A stretch of DNA of 64,000 bases, from assembly GCA_004791255.1 (NCBI GenBank), contig SRUQ01000007.1:310001-374000 (forward strand). The letters run 5' to 3'. Positions 37,244 through 46,742 of this stretch are shown here, piece after piece (the first letter of the stretch is position 1; every line of letters begins with the position of its first letter). The notes under the pieces are model-generated. The model made no database searches, was not told the DNA's origin, and worked only from the letters and a program-made list of their open reading frames with translations. This DNA is from a bacterium M00.F.Ca.ET.205.01.1.1 (GTDB lineage Bacteria; Pseudomonadota; Alphaproteobacteria; Rhizobiales; Rhizobiaceae). A program made the position numbers and the translations under genes.

Positions 37244-38353
37244 ATGCGCGTCCTCCACTTCTTCAAGACCTACTGGCCCGATACATTCGGCGGCATGGAA
37301 CGGGCTATCCATGCGATCGCGTGCGGAACCTCGAAACTGGGCATTGAGCCAACGGTGCTTTCGCTCAGCCGCAAGCCGCAGCAAAATACCGTCTTCTTCG
37401 ACGGGCATTGGGCATATAAAGCACGCCTCGACCTGGAGATCGCTTCGACCGGTTTTTCGCTGGACGCATTCAAGCGCTTCGGCGAACTGGCAGCGAAAGC
37501 CGACGTGATTCACTATCACTTCCCCTGGCCGTTCATGGACCTGGTTCATTTCGGCACGCGCGTACGCAAACCGACGGTGGTCACCTATCAGTCCGACATC
37601 GTCAAGCAGAGCGTGCTGTTGCAGCTTTATCGTCCGCTGATGCATCGCTTTCTCAACAGCGTCGATCGTATCGTCGTGGCATCGCCCAATTATCTGGAAA
37701 CGAGCAAGGTCCTGCGAGGGCAGCGGGCCAAAACCGTCGTCATTCCCAACGGCCTGGAGGCGAGCGCATATCCGGAACCGTCGGAAGGACGGCTACGGGC
37801 GTGGCGCAGGCGATTTCCCGGTCAGTTTTTCTTGTTCACCGGGGTCCTGCGCTACTACAAGGGCCTGCACATCCTGATCGAGGCTGCACGCCTGAGCGGG
37901 TATCCGGTCGTGGTTGTCGGTGCCGGCCCGATGGAACGAGAGTGGCGCGCGCAAGCAAGCCAATTGTCGAACGTGCATTTTGTCGGCGCACTGGAGGAAG
38001 AGGACAAGATTGCGCTGCTCAAGCTGTGCACGGCAGTTGTGTTCCCCTCCCATCTGCGCTCGGAAGCATTTGGGCTGTCGCTGGTCGAGGCGGCGATGTT
38101 CGGCAAACCCATGATCTCCTGCGAGATCGGCACCGGCACCAGTTTCATCAACCTGGACAAGGTGACGGGATTGGTCGTCCCACCGGGCGACGCGCCGGCC
38201 CTGGCCGAAGCCATGGCTCGGATATGGGTGGACTCGGACATGGCCGGCCGCTTCGGGAAAAATGCCGTCGAGCGATACGAGAGTCTGTTCACGGCCGAGC
38301 AAATGGCGCTCGCCTACGCGAAGCTTTACCGGGATCTGGTCAGGATCGGGTGA
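37244..38353 (+). CDS. GT4 glycosyltransferase (WbpZ-like)
   Basis: 369-residue glycosyltransferase starting MRVLHFFKTYWPDTFGGMERAI, a glycine-rich acceptor-site start found in GT4 enzymes such as WbpZ. The donor site is FPSHLRSEAFGLSLVEAAMFGKP with E-x7-E geometry, followed by GLVVPPGD. The ATG at 37244 lies 1 base after the upstream stop, so the two glycosyltransferases are co-translated. Their specificity cannot be told, but a pair of such enzymes next to GDP-6-deoxymannose genes is what a D-rhamnan-type glycan would need. Confidence 0.86.
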   Translation: MRVLHFFKTYWPDTFGGMERAIHAIACGTSKLGIEPTVLSLSRKPQQNTVFFDGHWAYKARLDLEIASTGFSLDAFKRFGELAAKADVIHYHFPWPFMDLVHFGTRVRKPTVVTYQSDIVKQSVLLQLYRPLMHRFLNSVDRIVVASPNYLETSKVLRGQRAKTVVIPNGLEASAYPEPSEGRLRAWRRRFPGQFFLFTGVLRYYKGLHILIEAARLSGYPVVVVGAGPMEREWRAQASQLSNVHFVGALEEEDKIALLKLCTAVVFPSHLRSEAFGLSLVEAAMFGKPMISCEIGTGTSFINLDKVTGLVVPPGDAPALAEAMARIWVDSDMAGRFGKNAVERYESLFTAEQMALAYAKLYRDLVRIG

Positions 38354-38406
38354 TGGCCCAGTAAATCGCATGCCACCATTTTCACACATAGAAGGGCAAC
38401 ACGCCG

Positions 38407-39279
38407 TTGACTATTTCTCGTTTGCAAAAGCTCAGAAATGAAATCGGAAACCTCCTGGCATCTCCATTCCAGAGCGAACGCAAGACTGCACTATCGGTGC
38501 TGCCAAGACAGACGATGCATAGAGATAACCTTAGCGCGCTACAGCGCGTCCTAGAAAAAATAAAATGCAGCTACTCGATCGCATTTACACCGCGATGCGG
38601 CAGCAACCATTTGTGCGATTTGTTGACACAGGCGGAGATTGGTCAGCCAACGGAATTTTTTCAGTACGATCTTTCGCATTGGAAGGTCCCTGGCGCCGAG
38701 GCGGCGATTTTGAAAATTCTCCAGGAAAACACAGTCAATGGCATTTTCGGTGCGAAATTCGCCCATGATCATTGCGCATGGCTACAGAGTGTATTCGGCA
38801 ATATTATCGGGAAGAAAAGGCTTTTGGCCGATGTGCTTCCGAATCATCGATGGATACGGCTCGTGCGAAGAGACAAGATCGCGCAGGCAATGTCTCTTTA
38901 CAGGGCAAGGGTGACGCAGGAGTGGCTTAGGTGGCAGGACAATAGAAAGTCGAACGTCGACGTGCCCTATGATTTTTCGGCAATAGTGGCTTGCTATCAA
39001 ACGGTCGTCACCGCCGAATTGGCGTGGGATGTCTATTTCTCGGAATATGGCATCGAGCCACTAGTCATCCACTATGAGGAACTGGCGGAGTGTCCCCATC
39101 AGACGATCGCGGCAATAGCGGCATTTTTAGCCGTGGAGAACTGGCGTTCGTTGGACGGAGCGGAAGCGAATCTTCGAATCCAGCGTGATGAAATCACAGC
39201 ATCTCTCATCGGTCAGTTCCGTCAGGATCTGCTAGAAGTCGGTCGCTTGCAGGGTTCTGCCGGCTGTCAATTGCAATAG
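38407..39279 (+). CDS. Stf0-like sulfotransferase
   Basis: PAPS-dependent sulfotransferase-like protein of 290 residues. The 5'-phosphosulfate loop is recognisable as IAFTPRCGSNHLCDLL (near residues 58-73), and the 3'-phosphate segment WIRLVRRDKIAQAMSLYRAR is near residue 148; both match the Stf0 family of carbohydrate sulfotransferases. EWLRWQDN and PLVIHYEEL are further family-like segments. The TTG at 38407 has GAAGGG about 10 bases upstream; an ATG at 38515 would remove the hydrophilic N-terminus but retain the loop. Base composition is visibly lower in G+C than the glg or frc genes, suggesting transfer. Its 3' end overlaps the opposing glycosyltransferase by 48 bases. Confidence 0.78.
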   Translation: MTISRLQKLRNEIGNLLASPFQSERKTALSVLPRQTMHRDNLSALQRVLEKIKCSYSIAFTPRCGSNHLCDLLTQAEIGQPTEFFQYDLSHWKVPGAEAAILKILQENTVNGIFGAKFAHDHCAWLQSVFGNIIGKKRLLADVLPNHRWIRLVRRDKIAQAMSLYRARVTQEWLRWQDNRKSNVDVPYDFSAIVACYQTVVTAELAWDVYFSEYGIEPLVIHYEELAECPHQTIAAIAAFLAVENWRSLDGAEANLRIQRDEITASLIGQFRQDLLEVGRLQGSAGCQLQ

Positions 39280-40425
39280 GCGATCGTGCGTCTGGGACGC
39301 TATGCGTTCCATTGTAAATTCCTGCGCCCATTCTTGCGCAAGTTGATCGAATTCATGAACCGATGTGCGTCCTCGGTCGAGGGGCAGCACTGGCTCGTCA
39401 GGGCTGGCCATGCCATGCACCTGAGCAGACACGAGCTCTGACAGTGCTGCAGTAAGGCCCTCTACATCCCCGGTTGGCACAATGCGGCCAAGCCGATTGG
39501 CAATGTGAGGTAAATTATATGCGTCGTAGACTAGCGGGACACAGCCGGCTCGGAAGCCTTCGGCGACGGGCCGGCAGAACCCTTCGTGATAGGAGGGGAT
39601 GGCAACGATATGGGCCTCGCCGAACAACCGATCCCGCTCGGTATCATCAATCGTACCCGTAAATGAGATGACTGGCTTCAGATGATGCTTCTCAATAAGC
39701 GATTGCAATTCCCTGATATAGGCGGGATCGGACCAATGCGTATTGCCAGCGATGGTCACGCGCAGCATGGACTGCAAAGCGGGCGCGCAAGCGACCGCAT
39801 TGATCAAATCGTGAATGCCTTTTGATGGCGCGATGCGGCCGACAAACAAGACCGATATGCGATCCTTAGCTTTCTGCGAAAGTTTGGAGGGTATCGGATC
39901 TTCAACAACAAGCGGAATGACCCGGATTTTGTCGTGTTCGAAGCCGCGATCGAGAAGATATTGTGCGTTGCTCGGACTATCGGCCCAAATTTCATCGGCG
40001 CGCCGCAGTATTTCAATCTGGCGGAGCGAACGCTCTATCACGGGCCTGTCGGCCTGCCGCACCAAATGCAGCGGCGTCACATTGTGAAAGCGGACGATCT
40101 TCACTCGGGGTCCACCGCCGAGCAGGGCGTCGAACAGCCCGTGATAAATACCGAAGTGAAAAATGGCCGCATCGGCGGTGTAGTAAACTGGGTCGAGGAG
40201 TAACTCACCTGACGTGTTGCGCTGACGGTGCGCAATCTCAGGATACTCACAAGCATGCCCAAGATGGATGGCCTCGAACCCCGCGTCCTTGGAAAGGATG
40301 CGCATCGTGTCCCGAACGGCAAGTGAAATCGCGTCACGCTGCAGCAAAATGGGAGCTACGACCGCGACACGTAGTGGCTGTCTTTCAATTGCGTCCATCC
40401 TCATCCCACCCCCACCACGCTCCAT
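39232..40425 (-). CDS. GT4 glycosyltransferase
   Basis: 397-residue glycosyltransferase: N-terminal VAVVAPILLQRDAIS, acceptor-proximal FHFGIYHGLFDALLGGG, FVGRIAPSKGIHDLI and the donor site IPSYHEGFCRPVAEGFRAGC, followed by GRIVPTGD. It is the last gene of the twelve-gene minus-strand polysaccharide cluster. Its ATG at 40425 shares bases with the preceding stop (TGATG), indicating translational coupling; ATGs at 40404 and 40398 are alternatives. The last 48 bases overlap the sulfotransferase gene tail to tail. Confidence 0.85.
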   Translation of the reverse strand: MERGGGGMRMDAIERQPLRVAVVAPILLQRDAISLAVRDTMRILSKDAGFEAIHLGHACEYPEIAHRQRNTSGELLLDPVYYTADAAIFHFGIYHGLFDALLGGGPRVKIVRFHNVTPLHLVRQADRPVIERSLRQIEILRRADEIWADSPSNAQYLLDRGFEHDKIRVIPLVVEDPIPSKLSQKAKDRISVLFVGRIAPSKGIHDLINAVACAPALQSMLRVTIAGNTHWSDPAYIRELQSLIEKHHLKPVISFTGTIDDTERDRLFGEAHIVAIPSYHEGFCRPVAEGFRAGCVPLVYDAYNLPHIANRLGRIVPTGDVEGLTAALSELVSAQVHGMASPDEPVLPLDRGRTSVHEFDQLAQEWAQEFTMERIASQTHDRLLQLTAGRTLQATDF

Positions 40426-42665
40426 CAGTCAGTCGTGGCCCTGCTTGCCTGACGCAACAGCGCAACGACCCCATGTGCCGCCGCTTCGACCGAAAAGCGC
40501 TGCTCATAGCGGCGACGGCCGGCTTCGCCAAATGAGCGGCGCAGCAAAACTTCGGCGACTAGCCGTTCGAGACAACGCTCTAAGGAGACCGAGTCGCCTG
40601 GTTCGGCCAACAGTCCGGTGTACTCGGGTTCCACAATTTCGACCATACCGCCGGCGCGGCAGGCTATGACAGGTTTGCCGTAGATCATGGCTTCCACGAG
40701 TACCTGCCCAAAGGATTCGAAACGGCTGGGCGCAACGAAAATATCGCAGGCGCGGTAGAACCCCCGCAGCTGTTCTTCGGAAACCTCACCATGGAAGGTC
40801 ATCCGCGCTGTCGGCGTCGCGGCCTCGAAGGCAGCACGATAGGTGGTCTTGCCATCCGGTCCTGGGATATTGTCATTGCCTACTATATCGAAGTGGAGGT
40901 CAGGATATCTCGCAAGCAGTGAGGGGATGACATCAAGCAGTACGTCAATGCCCTTACGTCTCTCGAGCCGTCCGATGAAGACAACGCGTAGAGTTCCCTG
41001 CGGTAGCGGGGCAGGCGGCACATCGGGAAGAGCCGAGAAGTCCTCCAGGCCCAACGGCACCATAGCCGTGCGCCCATCTTCCAGCGCAACATCATAGACC
41101 CTCGAAATATCGCGGCGAATGGCCTTGCTGATGGCATGGATCCCTGCCGAGTCACGCAGCAGGCGAGCCTCCAAGGCCAGCATTGGCTTGGCGAAGCCCT
41201 CCATGAATTGCAAATCATCCCTGTGGTGATCATGGCTCTCAAGCCAGAAATGCAAGGTTGTCTGCAGGCCAGTCACGAGCGGAAAGCAATCGTCAAGCAG
41301 GATCGCCGCGCCCTCGCAATCCCATATTGGCGCGTAGACGGCATCGACCTGCTGGCGTTGAGCTAACCGGCGCAACTCCTCCAACATAAGGGCCGAATGG
41401 GTCCAGATGTGCGCCGGAATGGTGCCCTCTTCCGGCTGCATCTCACTCGACTGGCGCGAAACGACGCGATGGACCCAAACCCCGTCCTCAAAATCAACGC
41501 GATCATGTTCGTGGCCTCGCGTGAGCACATGGACATTGTGGCCGATGGCAGCCACCGCACGCGCCAATTGGTTTATATATCGCCCAACGCCACCGACGGG
41601 ACCGGGCGGATATTCCTGACTGAGAAAGACGAACGTGTTGCGCCCACCCGACGGGGTAAGCCGCGCAAAGGGCAGAAAGGACGAGGCCGGTCGGGAGGGG
41701 AGAATAGGGGCCATCAGGCGGCGGGAATTGCTTAGCCCGCGTTTGAGGCCGACTTCCCATGCCCTTTCTTCGTCAACGCTAAAGACATCAAGGTCCATCT
41801 GCGATAGCAACCGACTGGTTTCGACATGATAGCGGACATCCGCTTCCTGCCCCCGCACAAAGAACAACATGTCCTCGACAGCGCGCTTGACGCTATAGTG
41901 GTTGCGGTTATTGACAAGGGAAAAATAGAGCTTGTTCTTCAGCACGGGATAGCGGACGCGGGTTACCCGATCGGGCGAGCGGATGGCACTAGGCAAGAAT
42001 TTGTGATGGACGGCGGCGTTCGGTAATTGCCGTATCTTCCAACCCGCATCATTGATGCGACAGCACAGGTCGGTCTCGTCGAGGTAGAATTCATATTCCT
42101 CATCGAATCCACCAAGGGCGACTAGGACATCGCGCCTAAAGGCCGCGTTTGTGCCCTGCAAATAAGGAAAATTGTAGGAGCCGGGAAAATTGTACTCGTC
42201 GGCCGGCGTCTTGCGCTGCCAATCGGCATTACCCAGCCTGTCGGCCGAGGAGTAGAGATATTGCTCGCGCGCGCCGGTATGATCCATGACGATTCCGCCC
42301 GCTGCAGCGACCTGTGGATCATCGAATGCGGGAAGCAAATCGACCAGCCACTGCTGTTCGGGCATGCCGTCATCATCGACAAAGGCAACGATATCACCCG
42401 CTGCCAGTGCAATGCCGAGATTGCGCGAGGCAGAGAGATTGCGCTCCGGATTGCTCGCGACCTTGATGCGGCCCTCCCACTTGGCGAGCACCTCGGCGAT
42501 ACCGTCTTCTGTCGGACCGCGGACAACGCAGACTTCGTATTCGGGCCCGTCAAGAAACTGCAGGCAATGCAGATTATTGGCGAGCGCCTCCGCTCGGCCA
42601 TCTGTACAGATGACGATAGAGATTCGCGGATCTAAGCTGATCCGATCAGGATCATTTTCATACAT
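40425..42665 (-). CDS. Bifunctional GT2-GT4 glycosyltransferase
   Basis: 746-residue protein with two catalytic domains. The first (about residues 1-300) is GT2: ISIVICTDGRAEALANNL, SASRNLGIALAAGDIVAFVDDDGMP with the DxD-like metal motif near residue 96, and FYLDETDLCCRINDAGW. The second (about residues 345-746) is GT4: FLSQEYPPGPVGGVGRYIN, VVFIGRLERRKGIDVLL and VAPSRFESFGQVLVEAMIYGKP. Such fusions can add two linkages in turn to a repeating unit. ATG at 42665 follows AAAGGA by about 8 bases, and the stop overlaps the next gene's start. Confidence 0.88.
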   Translation of the reverse strand: MYENDPDRISLDPRISIVICTDGRAEALANNLHCLQFLDGPEYEVCVVRGPTEDGIAEVLAKWEGRIKVASNPERNLSASRNLGIALAAGDIVAFVDDDGMPEQQWLVDLLPAFDDPQVAAAGGIVMDHTGAREQYLYSSADRLGNADWQRKTPADEYNFPGSYNFPYLQGTNAAFRRDVLVALGGFDEEYEFYLDETDLCCRINDAGWKIRQLPNAAVHHKFLPSAIRSPDRVTRVRYPVLKNKLYFSLVNNRNHYSVKRAVEDMLFFVRGQEADVRYHVETSRLLSQMDLDVFSVDEERAWEVGLKRGLSNSRRLMAPILPSRPASSFLPFARLTPSGGRNTFVFLSQEYPPGPVGGVGRYINQLARAVAAIGHNVHVLTRGHEHDRVDFEDGVWVHRVVSRQSSEMQPEEGTIPAHIWTHSALMLEELRRLAQRQQVDAVYAPIWDCEGAAILLDDCFPLVTGLQTTLHFWLESHDHHRDDLQFMEGFAKPMLALEARLLRDSAGIHAISKAIRRDISRVYDVALEDGRTAMVPLGLEDFSALPDVPPAPLPQGTLRVVFIGRLERRKGIDVLLDVIPSLLARYPDLHFDIVGNDNIPGPDGKTTYRAAFEAATPTARMTFHGEVSEEQLRGFYRACDIFVAPSRFESFGQVLVEAMIYGKPVIACRAGGMVEIVEPEYTGLLAEPGDSVSLERCLERLVAEVLLRRSFGEAGRRRYEQRFSVEAAAHGVVALLRQASRATTD

Positions 42666-42766
42666 GAGTAATCCTTTCTTGCCCTTGGAGAAGGGCGGAT
42701 CGCCCGCTAAATAAAAGCTTTCCGGATCACTGGCATATTTCTTCTGCGGTCACCGAAATCCTTCAA

Positions 42767-44542
42767 TTAATAATCGCTTCGAACGAGGCAAATGTCGCAG
42801 AATAGCATTCTGTGCAGCGCAAGGTAGTGCACGCGCCAGCCCAGATTAGCACAAAACCAGTTCACGACCTGAACGATACCATAAGGCGAGTTGGAAGTGT
42901 GGTCCGCCATGATATAGTCGTTGAAGACCAGATAGCCGTTCTTCGAAAGTTTCCGGGCCGCAACTTCGGCATCGCGCAATACCCCCTCTAGCGTATGATC
43001 TCCGTCGATATAGATGATGTCGTATAGTTCGTCCCGTTGCTGTGTCATGAGTTGACTGCTGTCGCCCTCAAAAATTCGCATCCGGCCGCTTGCCACTTCA
43101 TGGGCGAAGCGCTCCTGATAGAATTGTCGATGGGTCTGGCCGCGAAATGTCTCGACTGAAGGCCGCCCCCAAATCGTCTCGATTTCATGTAGTCGGAAGA
43201 TATCGAACGCATCGAAGCGAGCGGGTTCTACGGTGCGAAGGACGTGCTCGGAGAAATCTCCGAAGGCCACGCCGATTTCCGCAAATTTTCCGCCGCGTGG
43301 CAAAGTAGCCAATGCATCCTCGCGCGTTGCAAAAATCCGAGCCTTTTCAACGTGCTCCTGAGCTAGTGAAAGAGGGACATCGGAAACACTAATGGAACCG
43401 TTAGAAACCGGACCTGCCATTGGTCTGCCCTTAGTCTCGTCGACGGATACCAGACGTGGATTTCTCCAAATTTGAGCGCCATCTACCTCGGCCATCAATT
43501 CCAACGAATCCTTCCCAGGGTCGAATGTGAAACGGGTCGGCTTCTCATTCTCCAAGACCCAACCGGCTCTGTGAAGAGTTCCAATAAGCGCGCCGTCGAG
43601 CAGACGGGAGTGTGTGCCGATAACCAGCCATTTTGCGCGTTCGTTCAGGAATTCCACCGTGCTGGACACGAGGTCCGCTTCCCAGCCCTGAACATCTATA
43701 TGGACGAGATCCCACACCGGCCGACGGGCGAGGAGGTCCCGAAACGGAAGGATATCCACATCGATATAGTCGTGGGCGGCATGGGGGATATAATCGGCGT
43801 CATCTTGGTTTATCTTGCCGTCAGTCTCCCGGATAGGCCTGCCACCGCCAGCATTGGCTGCGTCGGATATTCTGGGCCAGCGGGCATTTCCTGCTTCAAC
43901 ACCCACTGCCGCACGAAGCAAATTGTGCGACTCGGGATCGAGACCATTGTCGATGAAATGTTGGCGCATCAGTTCGAACCGGCCGGGATCAGCCTCCACC
44001 CCGAGCAAGTGAATGTCCTTGATACCGAGATGCGAGCAGGCAACGGCACCTGCTGCCAGCCAGGGACCCCAGCCAGCACCGAGTTCCATCATGGCGAAAT
44101 CGCCCCTGGCGGAGGCAACTGCCTTGAGCAGGCCGATCCACTCGACCGCTTCGAACAGGTCGTGGGGAACTGGTCGCCCGAATACCTTCCCGTCAAACTG
44201 CCGGGCGATGTTCCAGAGCGAGGTGGTTCGCGTGCGCGTGCCAAGGAAGTCCGTCACGAAGCCTAGTTCCGGCTCCGGCCGCACATCTTTGAAAAGATCA
44301 AAGACCCATAGATCATCGGCGGTGTAGCCCGCGTATATTTCTCCAGGCGTGGGAGCAAGTTTGACCTCCGGGATGGGAGCCGGGGCTGGAATTGCCTGGG
44401 CCGTAGGCCTGCCTGTAGGATCGGCAGGGACGGTGTCTAGTCGGCGCAATCGCTCCAGAGTCTCAGTTGCCGTATGCGGAAGATAAATCAACCTTTTGGC
44501 GTAGCGAAGGGCCTTGGCTGTGATTGAAGAACGTTGGGTCAT
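42767..44542 (-). CDS. Double-domain SAM methyltransferase (FkbM-like plus class I)
   Basis: 591-residue protein with two Rossmann methyltransferase modules. The first (about residues 130-355) has MMELGAGWGPWLAAG as the SAM motif and WDLVHIDVQGWEADLV, which is like the FkbM family's KIDVEG motif. The second (about residues 405-591) has FAEIGVAFGDFSEHVLR and DIIYIDGDHTLEGVLRDAEVAA, the Methyltransf_24 pattern. A proline-rich linker separates the N-terminus from the first module. The ATG at 44542 overlaps the upstream gene's stop as ATGA. Both modules likely methylate sugars of the glycan made by this cluster, but acceptors are unknown. Confidence 0.78.
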   Translation of the reverse strand: MTQRSSITAKALRYAKRLIYLPHTATETLERLRRLDTVPADPTGRPTAQAIPAPAPIPEVKLAPTPGEIYAGYTADDLWVFDLFKDVRPEPELGFVTDFLGTRTRTTSLWNIARQFDGKVFGRPVPHDLFEAVEWIGLLKAVASARGDFAMMELGAGWGPWLAAGAVACSHLGIKDIHLLGVEADPGRFELMRQHFIDNGLDPESHNLLRAAVGVEAGNARWPRISDAANAGGGRPIRETDGKINQDDADYIPHAAHDYIDVDILPFRDLLARRPVWDLVHIDVQGWEADLVSSTVEFLNERAKWLVIGTHSRLLDGALIGTLHRAGWVLENEKPTRFTFDPGKDSLELMAEVDGAQIWRNPRLVSVDETKGRPMAGPVSNGSISVSDVPLSLAQEHVEKARIFATREDALATLPRGGKFAEIGVAFGDFSEHVLRTVEPARFDAFDIFRLHEIETIWGRPSVETFRGQTHRQFYQERFAHEVASGRMRIFEGDSSQLMTQQRDELYDIIYIDGDHTLEGVLRDAEVAARKLSKNGYLVFNDYIMADHTSNSPYGIVQVVNWFCANLGWRVHYLALHRMLFCDICLVRSDY

Positions 44543-46698
44543 GGTGCTGTCGCTACAATCTCGAATTCGAAACATTTGCCATTCCGGCGACCTGCGACCG
44601 GAACAGAGATTTCCTTGAACCCAGCTTCTTGCAGAAGCGCTTTCAAACTGTCAGGCGTGAATAGGTTGAAATGGTAATCGCCGTCATAATCCTGCGCACC
44701 ATAAGTGACCTCACGGAAGTCGTCGAAAGGCATCTCACCGGTTGCTGTCGCTTGCAGCATGGCTGCTGCATCCGGCGTCACGGCTTTGAACACCCCCCCG
44801 GGGCGCAACCGGCTGCGCCAATAGGGAAGCAGCCGCCGGCGCATGGTTTCAAGAGGAAAGTGCTCAACAAGGTGCGCAGAGAATATCTCATCCACACTAT
44901 GCTCCTCGAAGGGCAGGTCACCGACATCGGCAACGACGTCGACGCCCGGCAGATGGCGTGCATCCACATTAATGTACTCTGTCAGCGCAATGTGGCCACT
45001 GCCCAGATTGAGGCGTAGTCGCCTTTCACGGCGCGCCGCTTCGAATTTGCCGGCTGAGACGATCAACGGCCGGATTTTCTGATCCCCTCCCCCGTTGGGC
45101 GCAGACTGTCCCTTGGATCCGTGATTGAATTCGAAGAGGGTTTCCCGGCGGACGAACTCGACGCGTTCCCACAGGGAACTGATGGCCGCGTCGGCATTCT
45201 TGCCACGCGCTTCCACGGCATCGGCACGCTGCGACAAGGCAGCAACGACCTCCTCCAGCCGCTCCGCGAGGGCCGCAGTTTCGCTGTCGGAGGCCCGAGA
45301 GTGTGTCTTAGTCAGTTCGTTCAGTCGCCTGGATAGCGCCGCCACTTCATGAGAGACGGCTGGGACGCTCGCCATTGCATTCAAGAAGGCGGAAATATGT
45401 GTATGCCAAGCTTGTTCAAGGGACGAGAGGCGAGATTCGATCGGGGCGAGACGACCTTCGATGCGAAACCATATCTTGCGCCAAATGGGTTGTACAATCG
45501 AGAGCAAAGCTGTCTTAACCATTTTCTCATTACTCCCGCCAACCTCTGCACTTACCATGGAATACTTGCCGTCAAACTCACGCACAGCCGACGGCCCGAA
45601 TGCTTGAGAATATCTTTCTGCCTGAATGACAGCATGTAGATGATTATTCAGCGCCGGAAAGTGTCCGAGGAGCCGCTTTGCGGGCGTCGCAAGACGAGGA
45701 CGCGTGCGGAGATAATTCGCAAGCTCTACGGCCGAACACCGCGCCACCCGCCGCGGCCGGGTACCGGGTTTGAAAGTTGTCCACGACCATATTCCGCGTG
45801 CGAGCCAATTGACCTTGTCGCGCGAAGCCCGCATCGGCTCGGTGATGCGCCACGAAGTCGAAGCGTAGACCGCAGCGAGCCGATTTTCCAACGCGAGTTT
45901 GGCGCCTTGTTCCTCGGCCAAACGGGCTTCCGTTGTTGCCTTGGCACTGCTCTCCTCCGCAAGCTGTTTGCGAAGAGCAATCGTTTCGGCTTTAACCGTG
46001 CGAGCAAACCAGGAAGTGGCACTTACTGCGAAACCGTCGAAATAATTCGGGCCGATATCAAAGTGCGGCTTAAGTTCAGAATGCTCTATACTTAAATAAA
46101 ATCTGTTCAAGCCGTCGAAATAGACAAAATCATAGCCAATATCCAAGAGGCCAGGTTCCCAAGGTGCATGGCTTGGCTCTGTCGAGTTCGGCTTGGTGCT
46201 CTCGACAACGACGACCCACGGCCGAGCGTCAGAGGGGAGCCAGCTTTTTATCACCTGGTCTTCCATGCCCTCGACATCGATTTTCATCCAGTGAATATCT
46301 CGATCGCCATGGAGAGACAGAATTGTTGAAAGCGGTTGGGAAGAAACCGATATCAGCCTGGCCTTGATCCCTTCATTCTCGTGCTTTCTGGCGATTCCTT
46401 CATTGCCAGTACTCAACCCGGTATTGGGTATTTCGAAAAACTTGATTTCGCCGGGCTCCTGAGCGACGGCCGCCTGGATCACCTCTTCGTCGGGCCGAGC
46501 AGCGCGCAGCTTCTCCGCATAGTCGGCGCTTGGCTCGACATGCACGCCCCGCCAACCTTTCTCGTAAAAGGCAAGGCTTACAGAATCAACCACGGGATCT
46601 TGTGCGCCGATGTCGATGTAGAACCCAGGTTCCACATGCTTGAGCGCGCGCCAAAGAATCACGTCTTCAAAATTTTGAGCGTAAGACGTGATTGGCAT
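44539..46698 (-). CDS. FkbM methyltransferase - coiled coil - methyltransferase fusion
   Basis: 719-residue protein. An FkbM domain (residues 1-215) has SYAQNFEDVILWRAL, FYIDIGAQDP and HWMKIDVEGMEDQVI. A heptad-like segment around residues 232-275 is followed by YASTSWRITEPMRA, a motif recurrent in rhamnan-type polysaccharide proteins. A second long helical segment (about residues 450-535, AALAERLEEVVAALSQRADAVEAR) precedes a C-terminal Methyltransf_11-like domain with LRLNLGSGHIALTEYINVDA and SAHLVEHFP. This order recalls chain-terminating methyltransferases such as WbdD, where a coiled coil sets chain length, but a kinase domain is not seen. It lies 44 bases after wzt. Confidence 0.75.
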   Translation of the reverse strand: MPITSYAQNFEDVILWRALKHVEPGFYIDIGAQDPVVDSVSLAFYEKGWRGVHVEPSADYAEKLRAARPDEEVIQAAVAQEPGEIKFFEIPNTGLSTGNEGIARKHENEGIKARLISVSSQPLSTILSLHGDRDIHWMKIDVEGMEDQVIKSWLPSDARPWVVVVESTKPNSTEPSHAPWEPGLLDIGYDFVYFDGLNRFYLSIEHSELKPHFDIGPNYFDGFAVSATSWFARTVKAETIALRKQLAEESSAKATTEARLAEEQGAKLALENRLAAVYASTSWRITEPMRASRDKVNWLARGIWSWTTFKPGTRPRRVARCSAVELANYLRTRPRLATPAKRLLGHFPALNNHLHAVIQAERYSQAFGPSAVREFDGKYSMVSAEVGGSNEKMVKTALLSIVQPIWRKIWFRIEGRLAPIESRLSSLEQAWHTHISAFLNAMASVPAVSHEVAALSRRLNELTKTHSRASDSETAALAERLEEVVAALSQRADAVEARGKNADAAISSLWERVEFVRRETLFEFNHGSKGQSAPNGGGDQKIRPLIVSAGKFEAARRERRLRLNLGSGHIALTEYINVDARHLPGVDVVADVGDLPFEEHSVDEIFSAHLVEHFPLETMRRRLLPYWRSRLRPGGVFKAVTPDAAAMLQATATGEMPFDDFREVTYGAQDYDGDYHFNLFTPDSLKALLQEAGFKEISVPVAGRRNGKCFEFEIVATAP

Positions 46699-46742
46699 CG
46701 CCCATAACCTCTACACATTCATTCTTGTTTCAAGCCGAGCGC

